Positions 22,042-33,826 of a stretch of 64,000 nt of DNA are shown one piece after another. The first letter of the stretch is position 1. The number at the start of each line of letters is the position of its first letter. Under the pieces are notes generated by a model. The model ran no database searches and was not told the DNA's origin. It saw only the letters and a list, made by a program, of their open reading frames with translations. Origin of the DNA: Lumnitzera littorea. Its lineage: Eukaryota > Streptophyta > Magnoliopsida > Myrtales > Combretaceae. The stretch lies in assembly GCA_024138015.1 (NCBI GenBank), contig JAMXBB010000011.1, positions 40,894,730 through 40,958,729 on the forward strand. Reading direction: 5' to 3'. Position numbers and translations under genes: made by a program.

Positions 22042-25000
22042 CCTTATAGGAACATCATTTTTTTAGTTATAGGTGACATTGGTCACCTAAATCTATATGA
22101 TGGCCTAGGTTTTGACATAGGGATGCGAGACAAATGCTAGCATTTTTGAAGGCTACGAGTATTATGATAATGAACGAAGTTGAATTTTGATATCCTAATT
22201 TTAGTTATTTATATAAAGAGTTAGATGCGATTGGATTATTTGTAAATTATGAGATTTTTCTTTTCAATTTTATTTATTGGACTATAATAAGTTTACAATA
22301 TTCTTTAGACTCTATTAATAAGAAAATCAATGGTAAAATTAGTTTGCTTTATTATGTAAGATATACCAAATATGATATGAGGAATTGTCTTATGAGTGCT
22401 ATTGCAAAGTGTATGTATATTTGTAGAATGTTAAGTATCTAAATCTTAGCATATCTATGCTTGTTATTGGCATGTGCCTTAGTAGTTGCACCCAAATTTC
22501 AAAGTTTGACATTTATAAAGGTAATAGATTTACTAACAATGCATGCTCATTAATTGTTTTGAATATAATGTAATTACTATCATTTAATATAAACTATTGG
22601 TTCATAATGAGTACTAATGGCCCTTCTATGTTTGTATTACAACTCTTTGAAGGACTTAATATCACCTAATGTTAAGCTATGTAGTAGTTGCTACTCTTGC
22701 GAATTTTTACATAAAAAGACATGTCTCTGGAATAATTTGTTGGAAAAAAGAAAATTGGTGAGAAAACAATACTAGTACTGAAAAGATACAACTGATAAAC
22801 TTAAATTATAATACATCCAAGAATTACGAAGGCCCTTATTTGGTGAAAGTCCATTAGCTAAACCAAAAACAAAGTGAAACTTTCATCTCCTCCGGCTATT
22901 GCTAAGTTGACTTCATTTGAACTATTGTTCGAGGCACATCCATCCGATTTTAAGTGATATTATGGAGTATTCATGTATTTATTGCTCGAAATAACCAATA
23001 TTTGATGAGTTTCTGCAAAATTAGTAAAACAAGAAAAGAAAGAGATACGGAGAATCGCATCAAACAAAAGGTTGGTCATATTCGCTCAGAATCATACCCG
23101 ACTAAAGAGCTAAATTGAAAGGTATATGGAAATTAAAGTTATAAAATGGGACCACTATTATACACATTAATGATGGTTGAATGGTGCTGGGGATATCTTT
23201 ATACGGCAAACACAAAGGTACAAAAATTTTTAAAAGAGTTGAGACGTTTAAGAAACATTCTGTATAATAATAATAATACATAAATATTTTTTTTCAAAAA
23301 CCAAAGTACATGCAGCTTGTTATCAAACAAACTTCAAAATAAAGCACCCCAATAGTTTAGTTTAGTTAATTATATGGAATAGACCTTCGTGGAATCCAAC
23401 TTTCATTTCATTTTTTCGTGGAAGTACGTAGGATGAAAATGATAGAAAAATATGACTCCAAGACTCCCAATTCTTGTAAGACGATGACGATTCTTCTCTC
23501 CCTTCATATAATTATCATGATTTCAAGCACTTGGCAATTAAGAAACAGTACTTAACGGTTGTTCTCCGTATATTATTCTATTAACCTGTCGGAAGGAAAG
23601 TACCGATCTGGACTTCATGGATGTCATTGTCGATTCCATCAAATTGAATAGGCGAATCATTTCATTTTCAGCATATGCAACTACCTCAATGGTTTATCTT
23701 TTATGTGTTGAATTAATCATGTGTTTTATTAGTTTTGCTTGATGAACAATCCGTTTTTAAGATGGATCTTACAAGCCCCTACATAATTCTGATTCCAAAT
23801 TCCGATCTACTTCCTTTTAATGTATATAAAATATATCCTCTTACTTACCCTAGGATCGCAATTAGTTTTAAGTACAATATAGGATAAGACTAACAATACA
23901 TCACAACACAAGGGAAACAGTACAATACAAGTTTTTTTTTTTTATATGTTTGGTGCGGTCAGTACCGTATATGATTTTTTTTTTCCCTCTTTTCATCGTA
24001 TTTCATTAAAGTAGCTACTTTTACTATTTATATTATCATAGATTTATTTTGGACATGTTTTCTCGTTAAATTACTACCTTACAATTGTCGCTGCTGTGAG
24101 GCCCCGAAAAACTAACGAGTCAATCTAGGAAAAAATCTTTGAATACTACAATCATTTTATTAAGGTCATTACTAGTAAGCTCATACCGATAGAATATTTT
24201 CAGAATAATTCTATATTGTAAGATAGGTATCTATAAATATGTTTTATGTATTCTTTTTCCATAAACATGTTGTATTTTTGGTGATTACTATTTATACATT
24301 TCTATGAAAAATATAGTAATTTATATATAATAGTATTACTTGAAGTATGCTTAGCATTTAAAGCCATATATATGAGAAAACCTTTTTTTTTTTTCTCCCA
24401 ACTCAAACCAAAGTATGTTTTACATTCACAGCAATGATTACCTTCAAAAAATTTTTTTAATTACTTTTCTGTCGTATCCCATCTATTCAAATAAATGATG
24501 TTTAATACACAACCATAATTTTATACTCAATATTACGACTATTCAGAAAACATATTACATATATACAGGTTGTATTTGATCTAGTGTCCATAACTATATT
24601 AAAATAAATGAATAAGAATAGACATTAAAGTTCTAAAATATTTCCTATCTTGTGTAATCAATTGTAATTTCATTAACAATAGTTAATTGAAAACCAACAA
24701 ACTATTGATATGACTATATTAAGGACGAAAATTGTAACTAAAAATGATTTTAGAATAAAATGAGGAATTTACATTATGTTTCTATAATGATACAATTACT
24801 AATTGGGAAATATCAGATTTTATGAAGCACTGATAGGTAAGAAAAGTATATATTATAGGAATATAAAACCCGGGCGTGGTATATTATAAATCAGTCATCT
24901 ATGAGATTTCATTGAGAAATGCTACAAAAGTATATCAAGGAGACATGTTTTGCGCGTGTCATTAGTTAAGGATTTTCCGTATTCCCTCCAACAGGAGGAT

Positions 25001-25164
25001 GTCTCCAAGTGAAGTTTACTTCATGTCCCTTCTTTAGTGGAGTTTTTAGACTCTGATAGTCCTTCAACTCTCATCTATAAAAATTTTGATGAGCTCATGA
25101 AACTGAGAAGATGATCTATCTAAATTTATAAGGAGTAAGGACACATGAAATCTAAGATGAGTAT
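22042..25164. other. AT-rich intergenic stretch, nothing identified
   Basis: No open frame with a domain, no paired repeat and no promoter-like structure that I can support. Contains several poly-T runs (for example near 23930-23980 and 24385). Confidence 0.6.
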
Positions 25165-26160
25165 TGTTGCCAGTTAATTTTCATTCTGATATACAAACAC
25201 CTCTAAAATAGAAAATGGTTATAGGAAGTGCTAAAAGGTATTTTAGTACAATCACTTCAATACCTAAATCAGTTGTCTTATTGTGAGAATAAAATCATTA
25301 AGGAACAAAGAGAAAGTGAGAATAAGAGAGATCTCTACCTATCTAGGGGTTTTGTCCTTTATTTATAGTGGACAAGTCTCTTTGGCAATAGGCTCGACAA
25401 ATGGAGTAAGGGTTCATATGAGCCCCTAAAACTCTAAATTGAGTTGCTATTGGATTAAGATATGCTAAGGCTATAGAGGGAGCTTTTCTTTGATGTTCTA
25501 GACTTGTCATGGCCCATGCTAACTAGATTAGAGGAGCATCGAGTACCTAAGTAGGTAAAGTCGAATAGATGGATCAGATGAGGCTGAATCTTGGCCATTT
25601 TTAAAAAAATGAACTTGTAGACTTGGAGAGGTTGATTTCATTGTAAGGGTTTTGTTGAAGTCAAATTCCAACTTAACAACTTAAAGAGGGTAAGACTATG
25701 GTAAAGGGCCTAAAAAAGTTAGGGTGCTTCAAGGAAGAAGGGTCTAAAAAGGCAAAGGCCTAAAGAGGCAAAAGCGTGAAAAGGTGAGGGCCTACAGAGG
25801 CTGGTGTGCTTGAAGAGATAAGGAGAGCATATAGGTCTTTCGAGTTAGACATGACCTATGCTAAATGGAGTCGTAGAGCAAGTAGGTTGGTCCCTAATCC
25901 ATTAATGGTCTATGATTGAGGGCTTATTATCTCGTTGTTTATGCTAGTCATAGGACTTATAATATTTTGCTTGTTGCTACTTAATGGCTTTGGGCTTTTA
26001 AATGGCTCATTGTCCATACTTATCGCATGATTTGGAGAGCTTTAACCCATCGCTTCTTAATGATTTAGGGCTTTTAAATAACTTATCATCCGTATTTATC
26101 ATAGGACTTAAAGTATTTTACGTTGATCTCTATGAAATTTGAGACGTCCGATTCTCATCA
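25165..26160 (-). repeat. Full-length LTR in antisense orientation
   Basis: In the sense (minus) direction it starts TGATGAGAATCGGACG at 26160 and ends ...CTGGCAACA at 25165, about 996 bp. A TATA box (CACTATAAATAAAGG) lies at about 25353-25370. The bases before the sense start are purine-rich (CTAAAAAAAGA), as at the start of a 3' LTR. Its last about 190 bp are shared with 33281-33478. No target duplication could be matched at its two ends, so it is a 3' LTR of a larger minus-strand element and not a solo LTR. Confidence 0.65.
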
Positions 26161-26457
26161 TCTTTTTTTAGTTAAGATTAAGGTTTACACAACATTAAGC
26201 TTGCTCATTATCCGTAAATTGTTATGGGTTAGAGCTACTTGTATTTCTCGAATTCACGAAAATTGAGAAGTAGCCTGTTAGCAAACTATATTTGCATTGG
26301 ATCAAGGCAGAGGGCATGCATTTCTTTAGCTGTAGTTTGTCTTTGAGTTCTAGTACTAGTCTCAAAAGGAGGTAGAAATGAACTTATTAAATAAATTGCT
26401 ACAAATACCAAATGGTCAACATTTCCCATTATTTGGCTTATCAAAGTAAAGATTAGG
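26161..26457. other. Short non-coding stretch beside the LTR
   Basis: Nothing recognised apart from the purine tract (on minus) next to the LTR start. Confidence 0.5.
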
Positions 26458-26731
26458 GAGCAACATATAGATAGATATAACTTAATACAGAAACTAGGAA
26501 TCAAACGTGAATATCAACAATTGATCAACACAAAGCGCAACATAAAACATGTATCTTGAAAATAAATAACAAATAAATCATAAATAGTACAGATAGATAG
26601 ATGGGGGAGCAGTACAAAGACAGATATAACTTAATGGAGAAACTAGCAATCAAACACAATTATCAACAACAGATCAACACAAAGCATAACATGAAAAGTT
26701 TATCTTGAAAATAAATAACAAATAAATCACA
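26458..26731 (+). repeat. Diverged tandem duplication, period about 149 bp
   Basis: Both units contain ATATAACTTAAT..AGAAACTAG, a ..ATCAACACAAAGC block and CTTGAAAATAAATAACAAAT. The last motif starts at 26555 and 26704. Confidence 0.88.
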
Positions 26732-26845
26732 AATAGTGGTAGTGAAGTTTTACTTATCCTTAATTAATGAGAGACAATGCGTAAGCAAGGCTTGAAGCTT
26801 GGTAGCTTGGTCTTGAGAACTTAGAATTATTGCTCAGTAATTGTT

Positions 26846-26861
26846 GGTATTAGAGCTTTAA
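26846..26861 (+). promoter_or_regulatory. Sequence matching an initiator-Met primer binding site
   Basis: TTGGTATTAGAGCTTTAA differs by one transition from the plant gypsy/copia PBS core TGGTATCAGAGC. If real, it marks the internal start of a plus-strand LTR element whose LTR ends just to the left and whose internal region is the AGCTC-rich block that follows. No LTR pair was found to support this. Confidence 0.35.
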
Positions 26862-27445
26862 CCATTGTGTGATCTTAATTAGCACTTATGATAATGTCTA
26901 TGGTGCTCGGTGGAGTTAATGTGGTTTGTCCTCATGTGGGCTTGCTCGTTCTCAATCATACTATCTGGCAGGTCGGACCATGCATGCTCTTTTCATAGCA
27001 AAATAGCAGCTCTATCATGTTGGTTGTATCAAGCAAGGACAAAAGAGTTCAAGCTCACATGAAAACACGTTAAGACCGTAGTGACTTGGTAGCTCAGCTA
27101 TTGGACTGAACAGTGGAGACATATTGCAGCTCGAACATTACCCGCATGATCAAAAGGTAACAAAGCAGCTCAAGCCGAGTCCAACAAAGTAGAGGGCCCA
27201 CATTAGGTCGCAAGGTCTACTTGGCACGAATAGCTCGGTATGACTGGTCTGCTACGAGTTTTCGCTAAATTTTGTTCGATCTGCTATGTGGTTATTCAGA
27301 ATGGTTCACTTTGAACTCGTGGTATTACTTAGCAAATGTAGAGAAAACTAATCAGATATCGAGTTAGTGGTCGAAACCCTCGAAGCTCCACACAATAATT
27401 CATTCATGCTTGGAGTTCAAAGCGGTTGAGCTTGGTCAAAAAGGA

Positions 27446-27735
27446 ACTAGTGTTAGTGTAACACGTGTGCTGCTGTGGTGTATATACAGGGCGAGCCAAT
27501 TGTCATTTATTAATTGGTCCAGACGTCTAAATATTGTTGGCCAATTGTTGTAGTTAGTTAGATGGACTGAGTTATATATATATCTGATAGGATCATTTCA
27601 GTTGAGTACTTTTCATTTTCACAAACACATACTGTATTCATTTTCTTAGTTCTCTGTAAAACACGATTATGAATTCCATCGTGTGAGCTGGCTTCATCAC
27701 TGTGAGCTATGGATCTTCAGTAATTCTACAACTAG
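27446..27735 (+). mobile_element. 280-bp solo LTR with ACTAG target duplication
   Basis: The LTR 27451-27730 starts TGTTAGTGTAACACG and ends GTAATTCTACA, and is flanked by ACTAG at 27446-27450 and 27731-27735. The TGTTAG...ACA ends, small size and an internal TATATATATA promoter-like stretch (about 27573) fit a Ty1/copia-type or TRIM LTR; the superfamily is inferred. The perfect duplication shows a clean insertion into the AGCTC-rich block. Confidence 0.88.
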
Positions 27736-29820
27736 GTATCAATTCTTCATTATAAGTGCTTAAGCAGAGAGGCACGAGTTGTTGTTCGCACTTAGTCCAC
27801 GAGAATGGAAGTCAGCTGCTCAGGTCCATCTGTGTAACTGCTCAAGTTTAACATACGGAGAATTCGAGTCCACCTGTAGGGCTGCTCAACATAATTCTAC
27901 TGTTGTTTGGCAACTCTTGGATGTGCGTTTGTTGAGATCAGCTCGGTGCAATCAACTGCTGGTTGGATCTCATTTGATCTGCTAGGCTCTATTGCTCGAT
28001 CCTGGAGTAGTGAGTCATCTTGAAGAGATTAGACATGGCTAATGCATGGCTGTTGTGGAGTGAGCTTAGACATGGAATGAGGACAACTCGATTGAAGAGC
28101 TCAGGCAGAATTCTGTTTTTATTTGGTCACAGCTCTGATCATTCGGTAGAAGATAGCTTGGTTAAGCATGTAATGTACGCCTCGGGTGAGTTTGCTGCTG
28201 TATATGGAGAAAGCTCGTTGGTTGACAGGGACTTTGTAGTGCAGGGAAAGACTCGTACCTTGCCATATCTGGCATTGCAGCAGCTTAGGATGCTCAGCTA
28301 GGTACTACTTATGTCGGGTTGTGGTACATCACGGCAGCTCGAATGTTAGCTCCTGAGTCTAATACGTAGCCGGAAGAGCTCAGGTTGGTGTGTGGAGCTT
28401 AGTCATGACCTGTTGAACTTGGATCTAGACTCTGAGGTGATGGTGGGTCGGTTCTACTGTATTTGGAGAGTGTTCAGGCCTGATTGGGCTGTTCTACACA
28501 TTCAAGTGGTGCTCATCGGTGCTTGTGGATGAAAGCGAACAAATGCTCCGATAACTACTTATAGGTCACTCAAACCAATTCCAATTGATTGGCTCGAGTG
28601 CGAGTGCATGCCATAGCTCTTCAATCATGTGCAAATTTTTGGCCTGGTCTTATTTTTGGTCTTTACTTGACCATGGTTGGCTCGGTACAAGAAAGATGAA
28701 ATAGCAGTTCACATCGCTTTGGCAGATAGGTGTTTGGCATAAGTGGGCGCTCACAACTTGCTTTCATTAACTGTTGCTATCTTTATCTTCCTTGTTCCAA
28801 TCAGATCGATTCGAGTCAGCTTCTACTTGTTGTGCATGGTTGGCATGGCTTGTGGAGGGTTCAACTACCGTTGCTATTGTCTCATTTTGTCCATAATTGT
28901 GGCACAATATCTATTTGGATTCTTCAACTTTCTTCATGAAATAGTTTAAATAACTACTCTGCTTGGCCACAAGGAAATCGAGCACCTCCTAATTCATGAT
29001 AGTTTTTTATTCTCCCTAGGATGTGCAACAATCAGATAAGCTCCAGTTTTGCTAATAATATTTTGCTATAGCTCGATAGTATTTTTGCTGTACTCAAGTC
29101 AGGTTACATGAATTATGTTTGGGTATGCAGCTGTTGGAGTGTTACTATTGTTCGCCTGACTCTGTGTGCCTTGAAGTGGATAGACAACAGCTGCTGGAGC
29201 TTACAGAATTGCTCGAATTGCACTTGTTGCTTATTTGCACTGTAATGAGTAGCTCGAACTAATCTGCACAAAAGAGCTTGGGCTTGATGGAAGGAAAAGC
29301 TCGGCTTGACTTTGTCATTGAGTAGTTCATCATGGTACTATGAAGTGAGCATGGATTTAGTGAGTGCAGCTTGGTGTCTTATGTGTGTCGAATTACAGCT
29401 CAATGTCGTGCCATGTGGAGCTCAATGAAGAACTAATGGGCTGAAGATCTGAAGGTCAGTTGTATTGTAATTTCGATCTATGCGGGGTTTTGTAAAGAGC
29501 TGAGGCTCGTTTTGCCTCTTCAATGTGTAGCTTGTTCATTTATCAGGCTGCTTGGTTTATGGTGTTGTGTGCGGAGCAGTTTCGCTCTTGTTCTGAGTTC
29601 AATCTCCATAAGAAAACTTCGCAAGCTCGGAGCTCGGAGATTGTGGAACGCTGCTCGGTCATGAAATACTTCTAGTTGGCATGTGTTTTGTAGTTTAGAG
29701 CTTGGTGATTTGGACCTTAGCCCGGCCATTGTCATGTGAAGAGTGCCTGTGCACAACAGCTGCTTGGTGTGGAGCCTGGAGCTTGGAGATGGAGTGTAGA
29801 GCTGTCGTTTGTAGCTTGGT

Positions 29821-29934
29821 TTGGCCAAGTTGAAGTTCCTTTCGGCTTGGACTTGTTCGGTCATGGAAGAGCTCGTTTTGGCCAAGTTGAAGTTCCTTTC
29901 GGCTTGGACTTGTTCGGTCATGTAAGAGCTCGTC
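29821..29934 (+). repeat. 57-bp tandem duplication inside the AGCTC-rich block
   Basis: Two nearly identical units, each TTGGCCAAGTTGAAGTTCC...TTCGGTCATG(G/T)AAGAGCTCG, starting at 29821 and 29878. The unit length is a multiple of three, so the overlapping minus-strand frames keep reading and contain a 19-residue repeat (MTEQVQAERNFNLAK...). Only one or a few substitutions separate the copies. Confidence 0.95.
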
Positions 29935-30544
29935 CATGAAAAAGCGTGGATCAGATAAACTTGTTGGGATTGCTCTTCTTACATAGAGTGGAAGACAGCC
30001 CATTTCTGAATCTTAGGCTCGTGTCCAACTGCACGGTACTGCTCAAATCTAGAGCACAGCTTGGTTTGAAGGAAAGCTAGATCAGCCTCTCGAATCTGCT
30101 AGCTAGGAGTGCTTGCGTTGGTCTTTGAAGGAAGCTCGGTGGATGTAAACATGAGCTTGGTTCGGCGTGTAAGAGCTCTACTTGGGTAGCTATGCCGACG
30201 GACAACTTGAGAGTGCAGGGATTGGTCTATGGACAATTCTACTCAGCCATGTCTATTTGTGTATTAGGCGTCAAATTGCTTGGTCAAAACACGAGGTCAT
30301 GCTCAGGAAGGAGAAGCTCCGGACACTTGCTTGGGGGCTGCTGCTATTTCTACTCTACGGGCTGCTGAGGAACAACTCGAGTTGGATGTCGGCAAATTGT
30401 GTTCGTGTAATCGGTAGCTTTGGCCTTGCTAGTTTAAGGAGCTATTCGGATTGTTGATGTAGAACATAGCTCGGTCTTCAAGTACACAATTCAGCCACTA
30501 ACTGTTTTGAGCTCGGATTAGTTTAAAGTTGCACTCATTATGGA

Positions 30545-31227
30545 TAGCAAGTGCGTGTTTATCATAGAATGAGAGGTTTACCCCCTACTTAAGTGCTCGT
30601 ACGGCGTTTGACCATCCTTTGTCTTATATATTTTTTCATGTTATTGATGGCAAGCTAGCCTTTTTTTCTCCTGTCTTCTTAGGATTATTCTAGGCTCTTA
30701 CAGCTTTAAAAGCACCAACCGGTATAGTCAAGTCCTTCATATGATTGAGAGGCTCAATTTCTCTATTGGTTTCGACCTACCGTAGCCATCATTACAAGAA
30801 CTGCATTAGCTTACAAATAGCCAGTGCGCGTTCATCATGGGATGGGGAGTTTACCCCCTCCTTAAGCGCTTGTATGATGCTTGACTATCTCTTACCTCAT
30901 ATATTTTTTTGTGTTACTAATGGCAAGTTAGCCTTTTCTTCTCTTGTCTTCTTAGGATTGTTCTAGGCCATTATAACTTTAGGAGTATCGATTGACATAG
31001 TTAAGTCCTCCATATGATTGGGAGGCCCAACTTCTTTACTACTTTTGGCTAATCATGACCATCATTAGAAGAGCTGCATTTGCTCCCTACTAGTTTCCAT
31101 ACTAAAGGTCAGCCTTACTTTGAAAGACTATTCAACCTTACGAACAAATCACTTATCAATATCTCTCACTTCATATTAAGCTCCAAGTTGAATACCCTTA
31201 CTTTCCTTCAAAACATGGATTGTAACA
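30545..31227 (-). repeat. LTR fragment with internal duplication (antisense)
   Basis: The sense start on minus is TGTTACAATCCATG at 31227, preceded by a polypurine tract AGGTAGGGGAGAA (31228-31240), the normal arrangement at a gypsy 3' LTR. Further in, a segment of about 270 bp is present twice, with GTTTACCCCCT at 30576 and GTTTACCCCC at 30849, each followed by TTAAG, a TTTTT..TGTTA block and CCATATGATTG..AGGC. The left end of the LTR is not defined. Confidence 0.6.
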
Positions 31228-31619
31228 TTCTCCCCTACCTAAATCTATGATGCCTTTGTTGTGGGGCTAACTCTTTGCCACTACCTTTTTTCTTAAGATT
31301 ATTGACCCTATTTCTCAATTGCCTAACTTGACATCAAGATCATCTCTAGGACTTCTACAGGCATTCCCTTACCCTTGCATCATTTGAGATTGTCTTTGTC
31401 GAGTGACCCAATGGTAGGATATACCCTTTGAGGTACAATTTATTTTTTTAATTTTGAATAGAGTCTTGTTACAATTATAATCACAACACAGTTGTCCCCT
31501 CTGGTAATGATGTTTTTTACTTGGTAGCTGCTCTTTCTCTTAAGCTTTCATCTACATGAGTCTAGTTATTAACAAGAACTACACTTTTTTATTAAATACA
31601 TCAAGTAAGAGCTATAATA
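31228..31619 (-). other. Retroelement internal remnant between two LTR fragments
   Basis: Begins (on minus, right to left) with unrecognised sequence and ends in the polypurine tract at 31228-31240. Probably the 3' end of a decayed antisense element; no domain could be read. Confidence 0.35.
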
Positions 31620-31977
31620 CCACTCATCACGGGATGGGAGGTTTATCCTCTCCTTAAGTGCTTGTGCGGTTCCTTTACCTCATATATTTTCTCATGTTAT
31701 GGATGGTGAGCCAACCTTCTTCTCTTCCTGTCTTACCAAAATTGTTTCGGGCCTCTATAGCTTTAGGAATGCTAACCAGCATTGTCACCATTCTCCATAT
31801 AATTGGAAGGTCCAACTTCTCTACTAGTTTTGGCTTACTATGGCTATCAGTAGAAGAACGGTATTAGTTCCAAACCAATTTGCTTACCCATAAATAAATC
31901 ACCTATCAACGCCACTTACTTTACATTAAGCTCCAAGTTGAACACCTCTGCTTCTCTTTAGAACATGGACTATGACA
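31620..31977 (-). repeat. Second LTR fragment of the same family (antisense)
   Basis: The sense start on minus is TGTCATAGTCCATGTTC at 31977; it parallels TGTTACAATCCATG at 31227. The shared stretch includes AAGCTCCAAGTTGAA and the 270-bp segment with GTTTATCCTC at 31641 and CCATATAATTGGAAGG. Overall the copies are clearly related but many bases differ. The left boundary is not defined. Confidence 0.65.
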
Positions 31978-32470
31978 CGTCGAAAGGAACTTACTTGCTT
32001 GGGTTTGCAACATGGGCTACTGCTCATTCCACAGCACAGGTCTACTCTGAAAATGGCTGGTGCTTGCAACTTAGATTGGATCTCGACATATACTCTAGTT
32101 GGTAGGTCTTACCTACTACTTAGCTCCCCAGTTGGGTAGCTTGTAGACGTTAAATTTTGGAGCGCCAAGTAGGTGTTCATGCTTGCTGATGCCCGAGTGG
32201 ATCCCAATTCGTTTTTAAGTAGGTGCTCATTTCCAGTTGGGGAGTTCGGATTTCTACTAAGAGAAGGGAAGCTCAGGTCGATAGCATTGAGTTGCAGCTA
32301 TACTTCGAGTACTTGTCTGTGAACGGCTCGACCATGGACAGCACGGCCAAAGGGGCCGCTCAACCATATATATCTCGACACGGTATAGACTCAGTTGGTG
32401 AAAGCACAGATTTTGGCCAAAGAGAATTTCACTGCTGCTTAGGATTGAAGTATTTTGTTTAACTCTCGAA
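31978..32470. other. AGCTC-rich block (part 2)
   Basis: The same word usage as 26900-30544 resumes (TAGCTCCCC, AAGCTCAGG, GGCTCGACC). It contains several CTAGTTGG/CAGTTGGG repeats. No domain recognised. Confidence 0.45.
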
Positions 32471-33257
32471 AGAAACTTGGAAGAAGAACTCACCACTTGT
32501 TTGTTTGTTTGTTTTGGCATGTATTGGATGGCTTGCACAGATAATTCTCTAGCACAGATGATTCTGTGCTTCTTTAAGTCTCTTTGTTAAAATTTAGATC
32601 CATCTTTCGACTTGGGTGCTGCAGCAATTGGCTGTAAATTATTTTCAGCAATTATAAGGAGTAGCCCATCAAAACAACTCACTAATGTATGAATCTTAGA
32701 AGATTACGTAATATAATACGCATGCTTTTTTTCTTCTTCTTCTTTCTCTTTTTTTGGGTCACCTTTTAACTTGCATAAAAGATTGACTCTTATTTGACAC
32801 GTCCTAATGACAAGTATGCTATTAAAAGAGCGCGATAGGTTGTGACAAACCCTTTGTGTAATAAAATTATGACAGTGTTGATTGGTTTTTATGTAAACAA
32901 AGTCCAAACCCCTTCAATGGCGACACAATGGCAATTACATGGAAGTTTTCCAAATTTTTGTAGCACGAATGAATTTCAAAGAATAAAGAAATTGCTCAAA
33001 GCAGTGGTACATTCGAATTAAAACATCAATAATCAACAAAATATGAAGAAAAGAGATACCGGTATGCAGATTTAAAGCAAAAAGAAAAGAGAAATCCTTG
33101 AAGCCAAATAATCTAGTGGATTATGAATGAATTCACCCAGATTTGGAGAAAAAAACAAAAGAAAGAAACTCTAATAGATTTAAAAGAATCCATAAAGGGA
33201 AGAAACGTCCTACTATAAAATTTCGAAAAATCATCAAAAATTGTGGTAGTTAGTTGC
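32471..33257. other. AT-rich stretch, nothing identified
   Basis: Contains (GTTT)n near 32498-32512, the near-repeat GCACAGATAATTCT/GCACAGATGATTCT (about 32535-32565) and poly-T runs. No gene. Confidence 0.5.
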
Positions 33258-33478
33258 CTTTTTTTTTTTTGTGGGTAGATAGCATCAAACTATTGACAAG
33301 CAATTTTCATTTTGGTACATAAACACCTACAAAAGAGAAAAGAGAAAACAACTATAGGAGGTGTTGGAGAGTACTTTGGTGCGACCATTTTGATGTTTAA
33401 GTCAATCTACTTGTTGTGAGAATAAAACCATTAAAAAATAAAGAGAAAGGGGGAATAAAAGAGATCTCCCCCTACTGG
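33258..33478 (-). repeat. Truncated LTR with adjoining PBS-like sequence (antisense)
   Basis: 33281-33478 matches 25165-25335 (shared AATTTTCATT, TACATAAACACCT-like, GTTGTGAGAATAAAA and AGAGATCTC blocks) and then diverges abruptly. On the minus strand the sequence directly after its end reads TTTGATGCTATCTACC, which is a transition-decayed version of the TTTGGCGCCGTCTG PBS common in plant TAT-type gypsy elements. It is therefore the inner end of a 5' LTR whose element runs leftwards, consistent with the LTR at 25165-26160 being its 3' partner. Confidence 0.5.
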
Positions 33479-33604
33479 AGTAGGGCTTAAGTCTTAGGTT
33501 AGTTAATTTGAGCCTAAGGCCCATTTCCTAAAAAACCTTATCAACAAAAATCAATAGAATCAATAAGAAATCCATGCAAGACCTAAGAAATATAGGTTAT
33601 CCAT

Positions 33605-33750
33605 AAGAGGTTCTTGAAGATATCATAACATCTATAAGTGATCTTATGCAATTAGAGAAGATAACATGATTGGCAAAAGAAGAAGAAGAAGATACCATGA
33701 GATCCTTGAAGATATCATAGGATTTAGAAGTGATCTTATGCAATCTAAGA
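33605..33750 (+). repeat. Tandem duplication, period about 92 bp
   Basis: CTTGAAGATATCATA is followed by a AAGTGATCTTATGCAAT block in both units (starts near 33613 and 33705). Confidence 0.85.
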
Positions 33751-33772
33751 AATACAGTCGAAATCAAGAGAT

Positions 33773-33776
<4 letters not shown>

Positions 33777-33822
<46 letters not shown>
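33777..33822 (+). repeat. (TA)n microsatellite
   Basis: About 19 uninterrupted TA units following ACATACATACATA. Confidence 0.97.

Positions 33823-33826
<4 letters not shown>

Larger units (their letters stand above)
26900..30544. other. AGCTC-rich, GC-richer non-coding block (part 1)
   Basis: Composition differs sharply from the neighbours: words such as AGCTCGG, AGCTTGG, GAGCTC, GCAGCTCG and TGCTCG recur every 50-100 bases on both strands, and GC content is clearly higher. I find no conserved domain. Open frames are short and differ in position and strand (for example plus 28020-28301, minus 29520-29921). It contains a 280-bp solo LTR (27451-27730) and a 57-bp tandem duplication (29821-29934). 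The same composition returns at 31985-32470 after an interruption by LTR fragments. It sits between two related antisense LTR pieces, so it may be the internal region of a non-autonomous LTR element. Confidence 0.5.

Noticed and set aside
29520..30003. Two overlapping minus-strand frames with a 19-residue repeat
   Set aside because: The repeat is explained by the 57-bp DNA duplication; the rest has no domain and lies in the AGCTC-rich block where several frames are open by composition.
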